From contig NZ_JBFDAH010000009.1 in NCBI RefSeq assembly GCF_040719265.1, positions 1 through 64,000 on the forward strand: a DNA stretch of 64,000 nt, read 5' to 3'. This stretch comes from Aliikangiella maris (GTDB lineage: Bacteria > Pseudomonadota > Gammaproteobacteria > Enterobacterales > Kangiellaceae). Position numbers and translations under genes: made by a program. Shown piece by piece: positions 27,024 through 36,352 of the stretch (its first letter is position 1; every line of letters starts with the position of its first letter). The notes below the pieces were generated by a model. It worked only from the letters and a program-made list of their open reading frames with translations, searched no databases and had not been told where the DNA came from.

Positions 27024-28400
27024 ATGAGTAACGGTAGCATTGTTGAGATCATCGGCGCTGTCATTGACGTGGAATTTCCACGGACTGATGTACCTAAAGT
27101 CTATGACGCTCTTAATATTGAAGGTAGTGAGTTAACCTTGGAAGTTCAGCAGCAATTGGGCGATGGTATTGTTCGTTGTATTGCGATGGGTTCTTCTGAA
27201 GGTATGCGTCGTGGTATGAAAGTATCAAATACCGGTGCACCAATCTCTGTGCCTGTTGGCCAGGAAACACTAGGACGCATCATGGATGTACTGGGTAATC
27301 CAATTGATGAAAAAGGTCCAATTGGTGAACAGGAAAGAATGTCAATTCACCGTAAAGCGCCCTCTTATGAAGAGCAAGCTGCTGCGAACGAATTATTAGA
27401 AACCGGTATTAAAGTAATCGACTTGGTTTGCCCATTTGCTAAAGGGGGTAAAGTTGGTCTGTTCGGTGGTGCGGGTGTTGGAAAAACCGTTAATATGATG
27501 GAGCTTATCCGTAATATCGCGACTGAGCACAGTGGTTTCTCAGTATTTGCTGGTGTTGGTGAGCGAACTCGTGAAGGTAATGACTTTTACCACGAAATGA
27601 CTGATTCAAACGTAATCGATAAAGTATCATTGGTTTACGGTCAGATGAATGAGCCTCCTGGAAACAGACTGCGTGTTGCTTTGACTGGACTAACCATGGC
27701 TGAAAAATTCCGTGATGAAGGCCGTGATGTATTATTGTTCGTTGACAATATTTATCGTTATACTCTGGCAGGAACAGAAGTATCGGCACTGCTTGGTCGG
27801 ATGCCATCTGCGGTAGGTTATCAGCCTACACTGGCTGAGGAAATGGGGGTACTGCAAGAGCGTATTACTTCAACTAAAACTGGTTCGATAACTTCGGTTC
27901 AAGCGGTTTATGTGCCTGCGGATGACTTAACTGACCCATCTCCTGCAACTACTTTTGCTCACTTGGACGCGACAGTTGTACTATCTCGTCAAATAGCGGA
28001 ATTAGGTATTTACCCTGCGGTTGACCCGCTAGATTCAACTTCTCGTCAGTTGGATCCATTGGTTATCGGTCAAGAACATTATGATGTTGCTCGTGGCGTT
28101 CAATCAGTATTGCAACGTTATAAAGAGTTAAAAGATATTATCGCTATTCTGGGTATGGATGAGTTATCAGAAGATGATAAGTTAACTGTATCGCGTGCTC
28201 GTAAAATCCAACGTTTCTTATCGCAGCCATTCTTCGTTGCGGAAGTATTTACGGGTTCTCCAGGAAAATATGTCTCACTAAAAGATACTATTTCTGGATT
28301 TAAAGGCATATTAAGTGGTGAATATGACCACCTGCCAGAGCAAGCATTCTACATGGTTGGAACGATCGAAGAAGCTGTTGAAAAAGCTAAATCTATCTAA
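27024..28400 (+). CDS. atpD: F1 ATP synthase subunit beta
   Basis: Catalytic subunit, 458 residues. Walker A GGAGVGKTVNMMELIRNIA lies near residue 151, the catalytic glutamate segment GVGERTREGNDFYHEM near 178, Walker B DVLLFVDNIYRYT near 235, and the beta signature PAVDPLDSTSRQLDP near 332. All expected residues are present. AGAGGAACAAACA provides the ribosome-binding site. Confidence 0.98.
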   Translation: MSNGSIVEIIGAVIDVEFPRTDVPKVYDALNIEGSELTLEVQQQLGDGIVRCIAMGSSEGMRRGMKVSNTGAPISVPVGQETLGRIMDVLGNPIDEKGPIGEQERMSIHRKAPSYEEQAAANELLETGIKVIDLVCPFAKGGKVGLFGGAGVGKTVNMMELIRNIATEHSGFSVFAGVGERTREGNDFYHEMTDSNVIDKVSLVYGQMNEPPGNRLRVALTGLTMAEKFRDEGRDVLLFVDNIYRYTLAGTEVSALLGRMPSAVGYQPTLAEEMGVLQERITSTKTGSITSVQAVYVPADDLTDPSPATTFAHLDATVVLSRQIAELGIYPAVDPLDSTSRQLDPLVIGQEHYDVARGVQSVLQRYKELKDIIAILGMDELSEDDKLTVSRARKIQRFLSQPFFVAEVFTGSPGKYVSLKDTISGFKGILSGEYDHLPEQAFYMVGTIEEAVEKAKSI

Positions 28401-28431
28401 TTTCCACCTGTAAACTGAAAGGAAATTGAAT

Positions 28432-28857
28432 ATGCCTTACACATTTCAGTTAGATATCGTTAGTGCCGAGAAATCAATTTTCTCTGGCACTGTCGGATCA
28501 CTTGTTGCAATGGGTGATTTAGGCGAGCTGGGGATTACCCCTGGTCATGCGCCGTTACTGACTTCCCTTAAACCAGGTATGGTTAAAGTGACCGATCATG
28601 AAGGTAACGAGGAGCATTTTTATGTTTCTGGTGGAATGCTGGAAGTTCAGCCTCATGTAACGACAATTCTGGCCGACACTGCAGCTCGTGCTGATCATGT
28701 TGATGAGGCCGCAGCTATCGCAGCAAAAGAAGCTGCCGAAGCTGCAATGGCTGATCAAAACTCAGAAATCGAATATTCAAAAGCCGCAGTTGAACTGGCC
28801 GAGGCGGTTGCCCAATTACGCACTATTCAGGCAATTCGCAAAAAAGCAGGAAAATAG
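28432..28857 (+). CDS. atpC: F1 ATP synthase subunit epsilon
   Basis: Rotor subunit with an inhibitory C-terminal domain, about 141 residues: N-terminal beta-sandwich (FQLDIVSAEKSIFSGTVGSL, GELGITPGHAPLLTSLKPG) and two C-terminal helices (AAAIAAKEAAEAAMAD, VAQLRTIQAIRKKAGK). The frame reaches an in-frame TTG at 28426, but ATG at 28432 is preceded by AAGGA at proper distance. A terminator follows at 28888. Confidence 0.97.
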   Translation: MPYTFQLDIVSAEKSIFSGTVGSLVAMGDLGELGITPGHAPLLTSLKPGMVKVTDHEGNEEHFYVSGGMLEVQPHVTTILADTAARADHVDEAAAIAAKEAAEAAMADQNSEIEYSKAAVELAEAVAQLRTIQAIRKKAGK

Positions 28858-28887
28858 AATCGTTACGGATTAATTGATTCTAAAAAG

Positions 28888-28912
28888 AGGCGCTCTCAAA
28901 GGCGCCTTTTTG
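28888..28912 (+). terminator. Intrinsic terminator of the atp operon
   Basis: AGGCGC (28888-28893) pairs with GCGCCT (28902-28907) and is followed by a run of five T; upstream AAAAAG can extend the stem against the T-run. It lies 30 bases after the atpC stop. Confidence 0.88.
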
Positions 28913-29122
28913 CTTATTGTAGTTATCTCCGCTCAAAGTAAATTCCCCGTAAAAATTAGAATCTTGAAATAAATCAGAATCTAGAGATAAACCAAAGCTC
29001 TCAAATAAAAGCCTACTCGCCGATTGATATAAAATTGTCTATTTCATTGCATTTTTTCAAACTTTTTATTTCGATGAGTCGTCTATAAAGTACAAGACTG
29101 TTTAAATGTTTGAGAAAGAATA

Positions 29123-29332
29123 ATGAAACTCTCTGTAATTAAACCACTAATGGCGCTGATTGCCAGTATTTTAATGTGCTTGTTGTTTGCTCTTAATTTC
29201 TCTGGGATATCTCACCATTCGGCGCTATCAGCGGTAAACCCGCTTATTAAGATTGAAGGTCGTAGTGTTGTTGTTCAAATAAATGATACAACACTGCAAA
29301 TCGATAGTACTCTAATCCGTCGTATATTTTAA
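29123..29332 (+). CDS. Small exported or membrane-anchored protein, 69 aa
   Basis: The 69-residue product starts MKLSVIKPLMALIASILMCL, a typical signal peptide or anchor, followed by a short soluble part with alternating hydrophobic residues (IKIEGRSVVVQINDTTLQID) that could form beta strands. An AGAAAG element lies about 10 bases before the ATG. No family recognised. It converges on the next gene, only 32 bp away. Confidence 0.55.
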   Translation: MKLSVIKPLMALIASILMCLLFALNFSGISHHSALSAVNPLIKIEGRSVVVQINDTTLQIDSTLIRRIF

Positions 29333-29364
29333 GGCGAACCTTAACGAACACATAATAGTCCATC

Positions 29365-29955
29365 TTAAATATCGACAATTGAAAAGTGCTTAACATAAAT
29401 CAATTCACAAGCCCCATTTCCCGTATCTTCACGAGTCAGTGAGCTTTTCCAGCGCCATCCATCATTGGCCTCAACTTTAACCAGACTGCCGGTTAATTGA
29501 ATAATTTGGCCTTCTTTAACCCGGCTGAGGGCAAGTTTGATCTCGTTGTCTGCTGGAATCATGTGCATGTTTGCGCTGGAGGTTTCTATTTCTCGTCTAG
29601 GAATTGCAAAGTTTTTAGACTGCCATCGATACCAACGCCCCGATTGAGAAATATCAATTTGACTTAACACCGACTCATCGGACATTCTACCCCAACCAAG
29701 TGCCAAATCGACGGGAGACAAATCAGCCTCTCGGCCTAAAAAGTAAAACTCCTTGCTCAAAACTTTAGCGTTAATGCTAAATGAGGCCAGTTCGGTAATT
29801 AGATAGCCATCTTTATTAATGGGGGCTTGTCCGCTGGGTGGCCCCTGAAACGGGGGTAAAGGCGCTTTGACGCCTGGACCTAGCTCGGTTGTCATTTTAA
29901 ACAGCAATTGCCAGGCGACTACTAAAAAAGAAATTAAAATTAATAGTTTTTTCAT
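29365..29955 (-). CDS. Membrane-anchored protein of unknown function, 196 aa
   Basis: One N-terminal hydrophobic helix (MKKLLILISFLVVAWQLLF) is followed by a Pro-rich stretch and a periplasmic domain with WGRMSD, SGRWYRW, and near the C-terminus GQIIQLTGSLVKVEANDGWR and CELIYVKHF. The pattern (a 'gwg' segment, YRWQS, a late SH3/OB-like strand region) is of a conserved proteobacterial hypothetical family, but I do not know a function. Single gene on the minus strand, convergent with the 69-aa gene. Confidence 0.65.
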   Translation of the reverse strand: MKKLLILISFLVVAWQLLFKMTTELGPGVKAPLPPFQGPPSGQAPINKDGYLITELASFSINAKVLSKEFYFLGREADLSPVDLALGWGRMSDESVLSQIDISQSGRWYRWQSKNFAIPRREIETSSANMHMIPADNEIKLALSRVKEGQIIQLTGSLVKVEANDGWRWKSSLTREDTGNGACELIYVKHFSIVDI

Positions 29956-30198
29956 TAATCAAAAGCCAGTTAACTAAACGGTAAGGTTATTAACGCATTA
30001 TTTTGCTATTTTATTCATTTAAATAGCAAATTTGTGATTAATCGATACAAAAATGTTGTTTATTAGTCACTCTATGAAAGTATTTTTAGCTAAAACAGTG
30101 CTTGTTAATAAGGCTATACCAAAGTTAATTTACGCTTAATGACAGATTTTCATCTAATCTTTAATAACCTTAGTGCGTCAATTCTTATTGGGGGAAAA

Positions 30199-32913
30199 AT
30201 GCAAATAATAATAAATTTTAATTTTGCATGGCAAAAACTAAAAAATTTATACCGAAATCTTCAGCCTGTGGCAATTCTAATGTTCAGTGTGTTGATTGTT
30301 GGATGTCATGCAGTCGAACGAACTGCCCCACTTCAAAAAGCGCCTGAAATTATTGAACGAGAACCGACGGCGAGTCTTAGTAATCGTTATGCAGTACTCC
30401 GGCACTCACAATTATCCAACGTAGAATATCGACTAAGTTTGTTGCTTGATGCTGAAAATGATTTTTTTAAAGGGACTGTCACAATCGATATGGATGTTGC
30501 GGCTAATAATCGAGCGCCAATCACCATTGATTTTGATGGCGGTGAAGTTAGCGCGGTAATGGTAAATAATAAAAAAGTAGAATGGCAGTACAATCAATGG
30601 TTTATTAGTCTTGCTGCTAATCTATTTAGGAACAGTGAAAACAATACAGTCGTCATTGAGTATCGACGGCCTTATTCTACCGATGGCTATGGACTACATC
30701 GCTTTCAAGAACCTGAGTCGGGAGAAATTTATCTTTATTCTCACTTTGAACCTTACAAAGCGCATCGGTTATTTCCGCACTTTAACCAGCCCAATATTCG
30801 AGCACATTATCAAATTGATGTCGTTGCACCGAAACATTGGTCAGTGATCACCTCGGTGAGAGAAACTAAAATTGATTCACTGGCTAATTTTAATCATTGG
30901 CATTTTCCACGCTCTGAAAATTTTTCCTCTTATATTTTTCCACTTCATGCTGGTCCTTATCAGGTCTGGGAAGATAATAGCACCCATATACCACTGCGAC
31001 TGTTTGCTCGAAAACAATTAGCGAAATATATTCATGTTGATGAATGGTTTACGCCAACCAAACAGCTATTTGCTTTTTTTGAAAAATATTTTGCTATTCC
31101 CTACCCATTTAAAAAATATGATCAGGTTGTTTCACCTGATTACAATATCGGTGCTATGGAAAATGTGGCCGCGGTTACCTTTAATGAACGATACGTATCG
31201 CGCAGTGAAAAAACTCGCAGTCAAAAGCAAGGGTTAGCCACTATCATAGCGCACGAAATGGCACATATGTGGTTTGGTAATCTGGTAACAATGGATTGGT
31301 GGAATGGCTTATGGTTAAAAGAAAGTTTTGCGACTTATATGTCTTATCTTGCGGTCAATGAAGCAACTGAATACAAAGAAAGCTGGGATAGTTTTTATGC
31401 CAACATTAAGCAGTGGGCTTATTCATCCGATCAAGCCGCGACCACTCATGCAATTGAGCTTCCGGTTGAATCAACTGACGATGCTTATACAAATTTTGAC
31501 GGAATTACTTATGGAAAAGGTGCTTCGGTATTACGCCAGTTGCCTTTTTATCTTGGTGAAGATGTCTTTCGCCAAGGGGTAAGAAATTATTTAACAAAAT
31601 ATAGTTATCAAAATACGACCTTGTCAGACTTTATGAATGAGTTGGCTAAGGCTGCTCAAACTGATTTAACGCAATGGCAGCAGCAATGGCTTTATAAAGC
31701 TGGATTAAATACTATAAAAGCAGATTTCCAATGTCTCAATGGTACAATTAGCCAATTAAGCCTTTATCAATTTGCACCTGCTGAATTACCCACTTTGCGC
31801 AGTCAAAGAGTTCAATTGGCTTTATATCAAACTCAATCAAATGGCATCAAGTTAAACCAATTGATTCCGGTAATCTATCAAGGTGAAAAAACGCGTGTAG
31901 TCGAAGCCGTTGGGTTGCCCTGCCCCGATGCCATTCATCCTAATTATGATGATTGGGGTTATGTCAAGGTAGAACTAGACCAAAAAACCATAGCCACACT
32001 TAAACAGCATATTAATCACTTCCCTCTAGATAAAACGCGCTTAATGCTATGGCAAAGTCTCTGGGATTCGGTGAAAGATGCAAAAATGTCGGTTTATGAT
32101 TTTATCGATTTTGCTATTAATAATGCTAATAGTCAGGATAGTATCAGCATAATCAATAATTTTAGCGAACATTTAATTTATAGCGCAGCTTACCTGAATA
32201 AGTTACCGACCAACTCGAATAAAAGCCTGACCTATTTAAAGAAAATAGAAACTTATTTTTGGCACCAACTCAAGCTGGCTAAACCTGCTTCGGATCGCCA
32301 GAGAGAAGCGCTTTGGCATGCAATTGGTGTTACCCAAAGTGAATCGGCATTGCATAACCTTTATGATATTTATCAGGGAAATATACAACTAGATGGCCTG
32401 ACGATCGATCAAGATATCCGCTGGGCTTTGGTAAAAAAATTCAATCAGTTTTTGTATAAAGATTATCAAGAAATGTTTGAGCAAGAAACCAATAAAGATT
32501 TGAGCGACAAAGGAATGAATCAGGCAATTGTCGCCCAGGTGATAAGACCAGAAGAAAAAAATAAGCAATACTGGTTAGATATTCTGGTGAATTCACCAGA
32601 AAAATATAAATTAGCTACTGCTAAAAGAATTATGAATAATCTATTTCCGGTTTCGCAGCATCATTTACACCAAAAATTCAGTCAACAAATACTGCAACAA
32701 ATTCCTCTGTTGGATAAAAAGGTCGAACAGGCATACTCGCGTGCATTTGCTGGTAACTTGATCCCCGAACTATGTACTAGCCAGAGTATTAAACAACTTA
32801 AAAAAGCTGAAAAAAATTATCAGCAGCTTAGCCCAAGTGTAAAAAAGGCGATTAAAGCGGCACATCTGAATGATAAAAATTGTTTCAAAATATTACAAAA
32901 ACTAGCAGGCTGA
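30199..32913 (+). CDS. M1-family aminopeptidase, lipoprotein
   Basis: Zinc metallopeptidase that removes N-terminal residues from peptides, probably in the periplasm. From ATG 30199 (GGGGG just upstream; the frame extends to 30139 without a better site) the product is 904 residues. A lipobox LIVGC lies near residue 36, so it is probably lipid-anchored. The substrate-binding GAMEN motif is at 318-322, the zinc site HEMAH at 352-356 with the third ligand E375 in KESFATY, and an ERAP1-like helical C-terminal domain follows. All catalytic features are intact. Monocistronic by spacing. It could supply amino acids from external peptides, together with the secreted S8 protease at 37-39 kb (inference). 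Confidence 0.92.
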   Translation: MQIIINFNFAWQKLKNLYRNLQPVAILMFSVLIVGCHAVERTAPLQKAPEIIEREPTASLSNRYAVLRHSQLSNVEYRLSLLLDAENDFFKGTVTIDMDVAANNRAPITIDFDGGEVSAVMVNNKKVEWQYNQWFISLAANLFRNSENNTVVIEYRRPYSTDGYGLHRFQEPESGEIYLYSHFEPYKAHRLFPHFNQPNIRAHYQIDVVAPKHWSVITSVRETKIDSLANFNHWHFPRSENFSSYIFPLHAGPYQVWEDNSTHIPLRLFARKQLAKYIHVDEWFTPTKQLFAFFEKYFAIPYPFKKYDQVVSPDYNIGAMENVAAVTFNERYVSRSEKTRSQKQGLATIIAHEMAHMWFGNLVTMDWWNGLWLKESFATYMSYLAVNEATEYKESWDSFYANIKQWAYSSDQAATTHAIELPVESTDDAYTNFDGITYGKGASVLRQLPFYLGEDVFRQGVRNYLTKYSYQNTTLSDFMNELAKAAQTDLTQWQQQWLYKAGLNTIKADFQCLNGTISQLSLYQFAPAELPTLRSQRVQLALYQTQSNGIKLNQLIPVIYQGEKTRVVEAVGLPCPDAIHPNYDDWGYVKVELDQKTIATLKQHINHFPLDKTRLMLWQSLWDSVKDAKMSVYDFIDFAINNANSQDSISIINNFSEHLIYSAAYLNKLPTNSNKSLTYLKKIETYFWHQLKLAKPASDRQREALWHAIGVTQSESALHNLYDIYQGNIQLDGLTIDQDIRWALVKKFNQFLYKDYQEMFEQETNKDLSDKGMNQAIVAQVIRPEEKNKQYWLDILVNSPEKYKLATAKRIMNNLFPVSQHHLHQKFSQQILQQIPLLDKKVEQAYSRAFAGNLIPELCTSQSIKQLKKAEKNYQQLSPSVKKAIKAAHLNDKNCFKILQKLAG

Positions 32914-33056
32914 TTCACTATAAAATAATCCCTCATTTGCCTGGTTTCATCAACTCATCAAGTTAGTTCATCCCACCATTGTTGAGTTGATGAATTCAAA
33001 TAATTAACCTGTGATCTACTGGCGTTAATTATTCGATTTAACTAGAGGCAAAATTT

Positions 33057-34007
33057 GTGAAGCTGCTTTTTATTATCTTCATCTTATTCATCAATATTTC
33101 TTACACGTATTCTAATGCCAGTAGTGATATTGTCACTTCTCAAAAATTTGCAAAAGTAAATCGTTATACCAGTATTGAAGGATGGCAGGCTAATGCTTAT
33201 TGGATAGAAACCAATAGCAGCATTATTGTTATCGACACCCCTTTGCTTCCCCAGGATGCTCGACAAATGGCGAGTGCAATTCAACTGACCAATAAACCGG
33301 TAAAAGCTGTTTTTATCACTCATCCTCATCCCGATCATTTTGCGGGGTTAGCCGCATTAGAGGCTTCATTCGGTAAGTTTGATATTATTGCAACGGAAAA
33401 AACAGCAGCTCACATGTCAACAGGTCTAAAACAATTCTTAGCCAGTGGTTTTTCAAAACCATTTGGTGATTGTGTTGAAAAAAGATTTGTGCCCGCAAAT
33501 AAAATTGTTAAACAAGATACTACGTTCAAATTCGATGGAATTGAATTCATACTAAAAGATTTGGGTCCAGGTGAAGCGATAGATAATGCGGTTGTCTATG
33601 TTCCACAAAAAAAGTGGTTATTTACCGGGGATGTGACTATGCACCACATGCATTACTATGTTGGTGAAGGTCGCTCAGGCAATGTTATTCAACAATTTAA
33701 GCAATTAAAAAATAATTTTCGAGATAGTTATTTTTTTCCTGGACATGGTGAGCCCGCAGGTGTTGGCGTACTAGATGACCATATTGAATATATTTCTTTT
33801 GTAAGAGCTTTGGTTAATCAAGCAATCAATGATAAAGCGAATTTAAATGAAGATAAAAAGCATTTAACCAAAAGTGCTCGCCAAAAAGTTGTTCAACAAA
33901 TTCTTTCTCAATATGCTGGTTTAGGTGACTTTGGTTTGGATGCAAAAATGATTGTTGTTTGGAGTATATATGGTGTAGAGAAAGAGTTATTAACAATACA
34001 AAAATAA
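33057..34007 (+). CDS. Exported metallo-beta-lactamase-fold hydrolase
   Basis: A 316-residue protein starting with GTG at 33057 and a signal peptide (LLFIIFILFINISYTYSNA). The zinc motif HPHPDH is at residues 89-94; further ligands are in WLFTGDVTMHHMH (Asp) and FFPGHGEP (His). This set is typical of MBL-fold hydrolases close to the subclass B and quinoprotein-relay types. The substrate is unknown; a true beta-lactamase function is possible but not supported. The next gene, a winged-helix protein, starts 40 bp downstream, so they may be cotranscribed. Confidence 0.85.
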   Translation: MKLLFIIFILFINISYTYSNASSDIVTSQKFAKVNRYTSIEGWQANAYWIETNSSIIVIDTPLLPQDARQMASAIQLTNKPVKAVFITHPHPDHFAGLAALEASFGKFDIIATEKTAAHMSTGLKQFLASGFSKPFGDCVEKRFVPANKIVKQDTTFKFDGIEFILKDLGPGEAIDNAVVYVPQKKWLFTGDVTMHHMHYYVGEGRSGNVIQQFKQLKNNFRDSYFFPGHGEPAGVGVLDDHIEYISFVRALVNQAINDKANLNEDKKHLTKSARQKVVQQILSQYAGLGDFGLDAKMIVVWSIYGVEKELLTIQK

Positions 34008-34046
34008 TAAAAAATATTTGCCATAAATTTTACAGAAAGGAGAATA

Positions 34047-34388
34047 ATGCTAATGTTTAATCCTAATATTGAATTAAATGAAACGCAAAAAATCTTGATT
34101 GGTGGCTTGCTGTATGATGCATCCAATCAGTGTTTATCAACGAAAAATGATACAATATATTTACGAAATAAATTAAATGAAGTACTTTTTCATATGGTAA
34201 AAAATAACCATCGAGTTGTTTCTAGAGAAGAGTTAATTCAAAAAGTTTGGAATGGCAATTATTATACCGGCGTGAAAGGGTTAACTCATAGTGTCTGTAA
34301 ATTAAGAAAAATGTTTGTTGATTTAGGGGCAAGAGAAATAAAAATACAAACTTTTCCTAAACAAGGGTATTCCATTTCTTATAATTAA
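34047..34388 (+). CDS. Stand-alone winged-helix (OmpR/PhoB-type) DNA-binding protein
   Basis: A 113-residue protein that is essentially only a Trans_reg_C domain: ending strands of the N-terminal sheet (GGLLYDASNQ, IYLRNKLNEVLFHMV), the helix-turn-helix (VSREELIQKVWNG, then GLTHSVCKLRKMF) and the C-terminal hairpin wing (IKIQTFPKQGYSISY). There is no receiver domain and no membrane helix, unlike OmpR- or ToxR/CadC-type regulators. AAGGAGAATA precedes the ATG. It follows the MBL-hydrolase gene by 40 bp and may regulate that locus (inference). Confidence 0.8.
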   Translation: MLMFNPNIELNETQKILIGGLLYDASNQCLSTKNDTIYLRNKLNEVLFHMVKNNHRVVSREELIQKVWNGNYYTGVKGLTHSVCKLRKMFVDLGAREIKIQTFPKQGYSISYN

Positions 34389-35007
34389 CTGATACTCTAA
34401 TGGAGTTTCTCGAATCTATCCGACCAAATTAAGCAACATTGCAAAATTTTTACATGAAACAATTTTAAAAATGCTGCTTAGTTTGGTTTGCTCTCCTATC
34501 ATAATTGAATCTCCTTTCTTAATAAATTAATCTACTACCAAAGTAGTAAAAAAATTTTAACAATATATTTTATATGACTCTTTAAAATTTAATATTAAAG
34601 AGTTTCGGTTATTTTTTTGCAAAAACTAATAAGCTGAAAAAATATGATGAATGTAAAAAATACCACTAAAGCAGTAATCGAAATATATTGAATAGTTTAT
34701 TCTCATTTCAATCAACTGGTAAATCGTTCAGACCTTTACTCCAAATTAGTTTGGTTACCTGCCAAATGTATTGGTTATATAAATAAATACTAATTTATAA
34801 AATGCCAACTATGAAACACACCATCGAAGCTAGATTTGATGAATGACTCTCTAAATTCAACAGCTCAATACCAAACGGTTTGACGGTTATCTGATATTTG
34901 TGTTAGTTAAACTTTAAAATATTACAAAACAGTGAATGGCTAGACGCTCCTATTCAAATTCGAGTAATATGATGCACCTTTTTTATTGGTTAGATAAAGA
35001 GAGCTTT
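34389..35007. other. AT-rich intergenic region with a large inverted repeat
   Basis: No convincing gene. It contains the long inverted repeat described at 34424-34486, a smaller palindrome TACTAC/GTAGTA near 34533-34548 and otherwise AT-rich DNA without recognisable promoters. An open frame begins at 34936 but belongs to the following gene, whose real start is probably 35008. Confidence 0.6.
34424..34486. repeat. 16-bp inverted repeat, RNA-hairpin candidate
   Basis: CCAAATTAAGCAACAT (34424-34439) pairs with ATGCTGCTTAGTTTGG (34471-34486) with one G-U pair and one mismatch. The 31-base loop contains a nested AAAATT/AATTTT pair. It lies 36 bases after the winged-helix gene stop and lacks a following T-run, so it is not a classical terminator. 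Confidence 0.6.
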
Positions 35008-35172
35008 ATGATGAAAAAAATTATTGCAGTTGTTTTTACTTTGTTGACGGTTTCAGCTTGTGCGCCAGAAGTTGGTAGTGAAAAATGGTGTAAGAATATG
35101 AAAGAGAAACCCAAAGGGGACTGGACAGTAAACGAAGCAACTGATTTCGCCAAACACTGCGTTTTAAAATAA
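35008..35172 (+). CDS. DUF3012-family small lipoprotein
   Basis: From ATG 35008 (a second ATG follows directly) the product is 54 residues: a lipoprotein signal peptide with lipobox VSAC, then APEVGSEKWCKNMKEKPKGD and NEATDFAKHCVL. The two remaining Cys could form a disulfide. The pattern PEVGSxxWC…KPKGDW…FAKHCV is that of DUF3012, small lipoproteins of marine gammaproteobacteria of unknown role. A longer frame from 34936 lacks a signal sequence at its start and is less likely. GAGAG lies five bases before the ATG. Confidence 0.85.
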   Translation: MMKKIIAVVFTLLTVSACAPEVGSEKWCKNMKEKPKGDWTVNEATDFAKHCVLK

Positions 35173-35283
35173 TAATTAGAAGCTACAAAAGCAGAATAAA
35201 ATACTGTTTATGATTTCTGCTTATTAATAAAGCTTATTATTATAATTTTTAAATCATTTCATTCAATTGACAAGGCTTTCTAT

Positions 35284-36207
35284 ATGGTTGATATAAACTA
35301 TCAAGATACGCTTACCGACATATACACCAGATTATTAAAAAAAGATAATTATGGTGAGCCATCTGAGGCTTTTCCGGTGTTATCTGATGTGGATACCAAA
35401 AAATTTGGAATTCATATGACCACAATAGAAAGCGAAAATTTCTCTATTGGAGACGCAAATGATCGATTTTCAATTCAGAGTATTTCTAAAGTTCTATCGC
35501 TCACATATGCTTTAAACCTGGTTGGTGAAAAAATATGGCAACGTGTAAGAATTGAACCATCTGGTTCAGCTTTTAATTCACTGGTTCAATTGGAATATGA
35601 AAAAGGGATACCAAGAAATCCTTTTATTAATGCTGGTGCAATTGTTATTTGCGATATTTTGGTTTCAGCGCTATCAAATCCTAAGCAGGAAATGTTAAAT
35701 TTTATTCGAAGTATTTCTGGTAATGAAAACATTGACTACTGTAAAGCGACAGCAGAGGAAGAAGAAAAATTTGCATTTCGTAACTATGCGCTAGCCAATT
35801 TTATGAAGAGCTTTGGTAATATTGAAAATAAGATCAGCCAGGTTTTAGAACTTTACTTTTATCTTTGTTCCATTAATTTAAGTTGCCAAGAGCTATCGCA
35901 TACGTTTTTATATTTAGCAAACAATGGCGTCAGCCCGTTAACCAATTTGACGGTTGCCACACCAAGCCAAACTAAAAAAATTAATGCTATTATGCAAATG
36001 TGTGGTTTATATGATGAGGCTGGTGAGTTTGCCTATCGTGTTGGATTACCCGGAAAAAGTGGAATTGGCGGTGGTATTGTTGCTGTTCATCCTGGTAAAT
36101 ATGTTGTGACTGTTTGGAGCCCAAAACTTAACAAAAAAGGTAATTCTTATCGCGGAATTAATTTTTTGGAGATTATGACCACAGAAACAGAAATCTCTAT
36201 TTTTTAG
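35284..36207 (+). CDS. glsA: Glutaminase A
   Basis: Serine-dependent beta-lactamase-fold enzyme hydrolysing glutamine to glutamate and ammonia. The 307-residue length is normal for GlsA. The catalytic S66-x-x-K69 lies in SIQSISKVLSL; the conserved RNPFINAGAIV, the SMSAN-like helix region and GLPGKSGIGGGIVAVHPGKY are present. No signal peptide, so it is cytosolic. It lies alone between the DUF3012 gene and a methyltransferase gene. It may serve nitrogen supply or acid resistance through ammonia release (known roles of the family). Confidence 0.95.
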   Translation: MVDINYQDTLTDIYTRLLKKDNYGEPSEAFPVLSDVDTKKFGIHMTTIESENFSIGDANDRFSIQSISKVLSLTYALNLVGEKIWQRVRIEPSGSAFNSLVQLEYEKGIPRNPFINAGAIVICDILVSALSNPKQEMLNFIRSISGNENIDYCKATAEEEEKFAFRNYALANFMKSFGNIENKISQVLELYFYLCSINLSCQELSHTFLYLANNGVSPLTNLTVATPSQTKKINAIMQMCGLYDEAGEFAYRVGLPGKSGIGGGIVAVHPGKYVVTVWSPKLNKKGNSYRGINFLEIMTTETEISIF

Positions 36208-36352
36208 TACTGTTTTCTAATCGCGTATTTTAAGTTGAGGTTACGGAGTTCCACTCTATAAATAGATACAATAATGATTTTTTACTAAAATTACTCTGGT
36301 AATTTCTGGCTATTAATGGCTAACTGATATCATCAAAAATCGGAGTAACAGG

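Noticed and set aside
33057..34007. True beta-lactamase
   Set aside because: The zinc motif is general to the MBL fold; length and sequence around the ligands do not point specifically to a class B antibiotic hydrolase.
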